NCBI RefSeq assembly: GCF_005280735.1
Contig: NZ_CP040077.1
Span: forward strand, 2,666,001-2,730,000
DNA length: 64,000 nucleotides
Reading direction: 5' to 3'
From: Trinickia violacea
GTDB lineage: Bacteria; Pseudomonadota; Gammaproteobacteria; Burkholderiales; Burkholderiaceae
Shown: positions 62,896-64,000 of the stretch, piece after piece
Position numbering within the stretch: the first letter of the stretch is position 1
Layout of the letters: every line of letters begins with the position of its first letter
Program-made: the position numbers and the translations under genes
Notes under the pieces: generated by a model
Databases searched by the model: none
Told to the model about the DNA's origin: nothing
What the model saw: only the letters and a program-made list of their open reading frames with translations

Positions 62896-63240
62896 ATGCA
62901 TGCGCGGCAAAAACAACTAGCGATCGGCACGGCCTGGCTATTGGCTGCGGGGCTCGCCTCGCCGGCGTTCGCACAACCGCCGGAGCCCACCGACCTCATC
63001 GATCAACAGCACTGCATGTTCTGCCACACGATTGACGCGCCATTTCTCGCGCCATCGTTCCGCCAGATCGCGGACCGCTACCGTGAAAAACCGAATGCGA
63101 GCGAGATGCTCGAACAGAAGCTGCGTCTTGGCGGAAAGGCGCATTGGGGCGACATGCCGATGCCGCTGCCGGCCGATCGCGGCGGCCCGCTGTCGCCCGA
63201 GGACGCGCACACGCTCATCGATTGGGTTCTGACCCAATGA
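62896..63240 (+). CDS. Small periplasmic cytochrome c
   Basis: 114 residues. Signal peptide ending SPAFA, heme motif CMFCH near residues 38-42 and a Met ligand in WGDMPMPL. It resembles cytochrome c551/c552-type electron carriers. GGAGAG precedes the ATG. The FNR-type box upstream suggests use at low oxygen. Confidence 0.9.
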   Translation: MHARQKQLAIGTAWLLAAGLASPAFAQPPEPTDLIDQQHCMFCHTIDAPFLAPSFRQIADRYREKPNASEMLEQKLRLGGKAHWGDMPMPLPADRGGPLSPEDAHTLIDWVLTQ

Positions 63241-63292
63241 CGCCAGGGGCGCCGCCACTGTCCTGCACCATCATCAGTCTTCGGAGGAAGCG

Positions 63293-63667
63293 ATGCGAAT
63301 CACCGTTCACCTCGATACGTTCGATCGAATCAACCCTTGTGCGTATGCGATTCTCTGGCTCGACGACGCGTCGCTGAAATGGTCGCGCGAGGCCCACCTG
63401 GGCCTTGCGCTGCCGGAGTGGGGGCTGTTGCGCATGGAGGCGAATCGCACGCTGGTGTGCGGGCCATTCGGCGGAAAGCCGCTGTGCGTGCTCGAAGGAC
63501 TGGCGCTTCGCAAGCAGGGCGGTCCGTTCGAGGGCGAAACCGGCCGCGCGCACTGGAGCACCCTCGATGCAGCCAGTGGCGAGCCCGGCCATTGGCATGT
63601 GCAATGTATCGACGAGCAAAGTACAAAACCCGAATTCGGCATCTTTGCGGACGACGAAGCGGCATGA
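63293..63667 (+). CDS. DUF3564 family protein
   Basis: 124 residues starting MRITVHLDTFDRINPCAYAI, followed by LWLDDASLKWSREAHLG. I recognise the opening as that of DUF3564, a family found mainly in Burkholderiaceae; its role is unknown. No signal peptide or membrane segment. GGAGGAA precedes the ATG. Confidence 0.75.
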   Translation: MRITVHLDTFDRINPCAYAILWLDDASLKWSREAHLGLALPEWGLLRMEANRTLVCGPFGGKPLCVLEGLALRKQGGPFEGETGRAHWSTLDAASGEPGHWHVQCIDEQSTKPEFGIFADDEAA

Positions 63668-63729
63668 CCCGCAAATGCGTGGGAAGCGGCGCCACGCTCG
63701 ATCGATGAGCGGCGTCCCAGCCGCCCTCG

Positions 63730-64000
63730 TCAGTTTCTCGACCCGGCCGCCCGGCGTTCCATCTCCCGTTCCGCGGCATCGAATACCGCCCGCACCGCGG
63801 CTTCCGGATCCTCGCTCATGAAATGCGGCAGCGGAACCAGCTCGCCTGGACGCGTGATCAGATCGAGCCGCGCGTCGTAAGTGACGCCGCCCGCGCCGCG
63901 CATCGCTTCGATGGCCAGGTGGCAATCACTGAGGCGCCGGGAAAACCGCTCGAGGCGCACGAGTTGCGCACCGGCCTCGGCTTCGATGCGTGCCGCCCCC
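63730..64000 (-). CDS. HPF/RaiA-like ribosome hibernation factor (partial)
   Basis: The C-terminal 89 codons of a gene that begins past the right edge. LVRLERFSRRLSDCHLAIEA, YDARLDLITRPGELVPLP and EDPEAAVRAVFDAAEREME follow the pattern of HPF/RaiA proteins that dimerise or silence ribosomes. Such a gene suits a dormancy locus. The missing N-terminus prevents typing. Confidence 0.75.
   Translation of the reverse strand, partial: GAARIEAEAGAQLVRLERFSRRLSDCHLAIEAMRGAGGVTYDARLDLITRPGELVPLPHFMSEDPEAAVRAVFDAAEREMERRAAGSRN

Overview
The window comes from a high-GC betaproteobacterium of the Burkholderiaceae, most like Paraburkholderia, Trinickia or Burkholderia. This rests on protein character, on a Burkholderia-type small protein (63293-63667), and on a right half laid out like the low-oxygen-activated (lxa) locus described in B. 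cenocepacia. No rRNA, tRNA, CRISPR array or complete insertion sequence was seen.

Region 1 (1-9020, minus strand with a divergent regulator). This is a catabolic operon for an unidentified aromatic or nitrile-type compound. It encodes a GntR/FCD regulator (divergent), a dienelactone hydrolase-NTF2 fusion, an acyl-CoA ligase, a thiolase-like protein with its DUF35 partner, a nitrilase, a gentisate 1,2-dioxygenase-like cupin enzyme, a fumarylacetoacetate-hydrolase-family enzyme and the start of an MFS symporter. Two near-perfect 16-bp palindromes in the divergent promoter are the likely operators.

Region 2 (9021-12629). This is a disturbed boundary. It holds a 295-bp non-coding element with perfect 34-bp terminal inverted repeats, an SDR gene whose C-terminus appears frameshifted, a LysR gene cut off after about 160 residues, and an intact MsbA-like ABC exporter.

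Region 3 (12630-34257) is the most interesting part: what looks like one regulon for PQQ-dependent, probably lanthanide-dependent, alcohol oxidation. It contains two paralogous sigma-54 activators, a TonB-dependent receptor, a soluble chemoreceptor, a sigma-70-type sigma factor, pqqABCDE, a HiPIP, a fused XoxJ-like/cytochrome c protein, a PQQ alcohol dehydrogenase with the Asp-x-Asp lanthanide signature, an aldehyde dehydrogenase and TonB-ExbB-ExbD. I could read six -24/-12 promoters by eye: first activator, chemoreceptor, sigma factor, pqqA, alcohol dehydrogenase and aldehyde dehydrogenase. Paired 17-bp upstream sites with the core TGTnnnannnTGCAACA precede five of these genes at three loci. 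An FNR box in front of the second activator may link the module to oxygen.

Region 4 (34258-64000) resembles the lxa locus. It encodes two hemerythrin-domain proteins (one fused to a P-type ATPase), a PatZ-like acetyltransferase, NAD alcohol dehydrogenase, ZntB, cytochrome b561, DUF2252, SulP, AI-2E family permease, PPK2, a receiver-only regulator, CBS-BON, AhpD-like, PhaZ, metallo-beta-lactamase/beta-CASP, PhaB, three universal stress proteins, a HemN-like protein without its radical-SAM motifs, a two-component pair, an FNR-type regulator, DUF1488, cytochrome c, DUF3564 and a partial HPF/RaiA protein. FNR-type boxes precede many of these genes, often at the spacing expected for activation. 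A second signal, GTAGG-N6-CCTAC, precedes the receiver-only regulator and a truncated relic of its paralogue.
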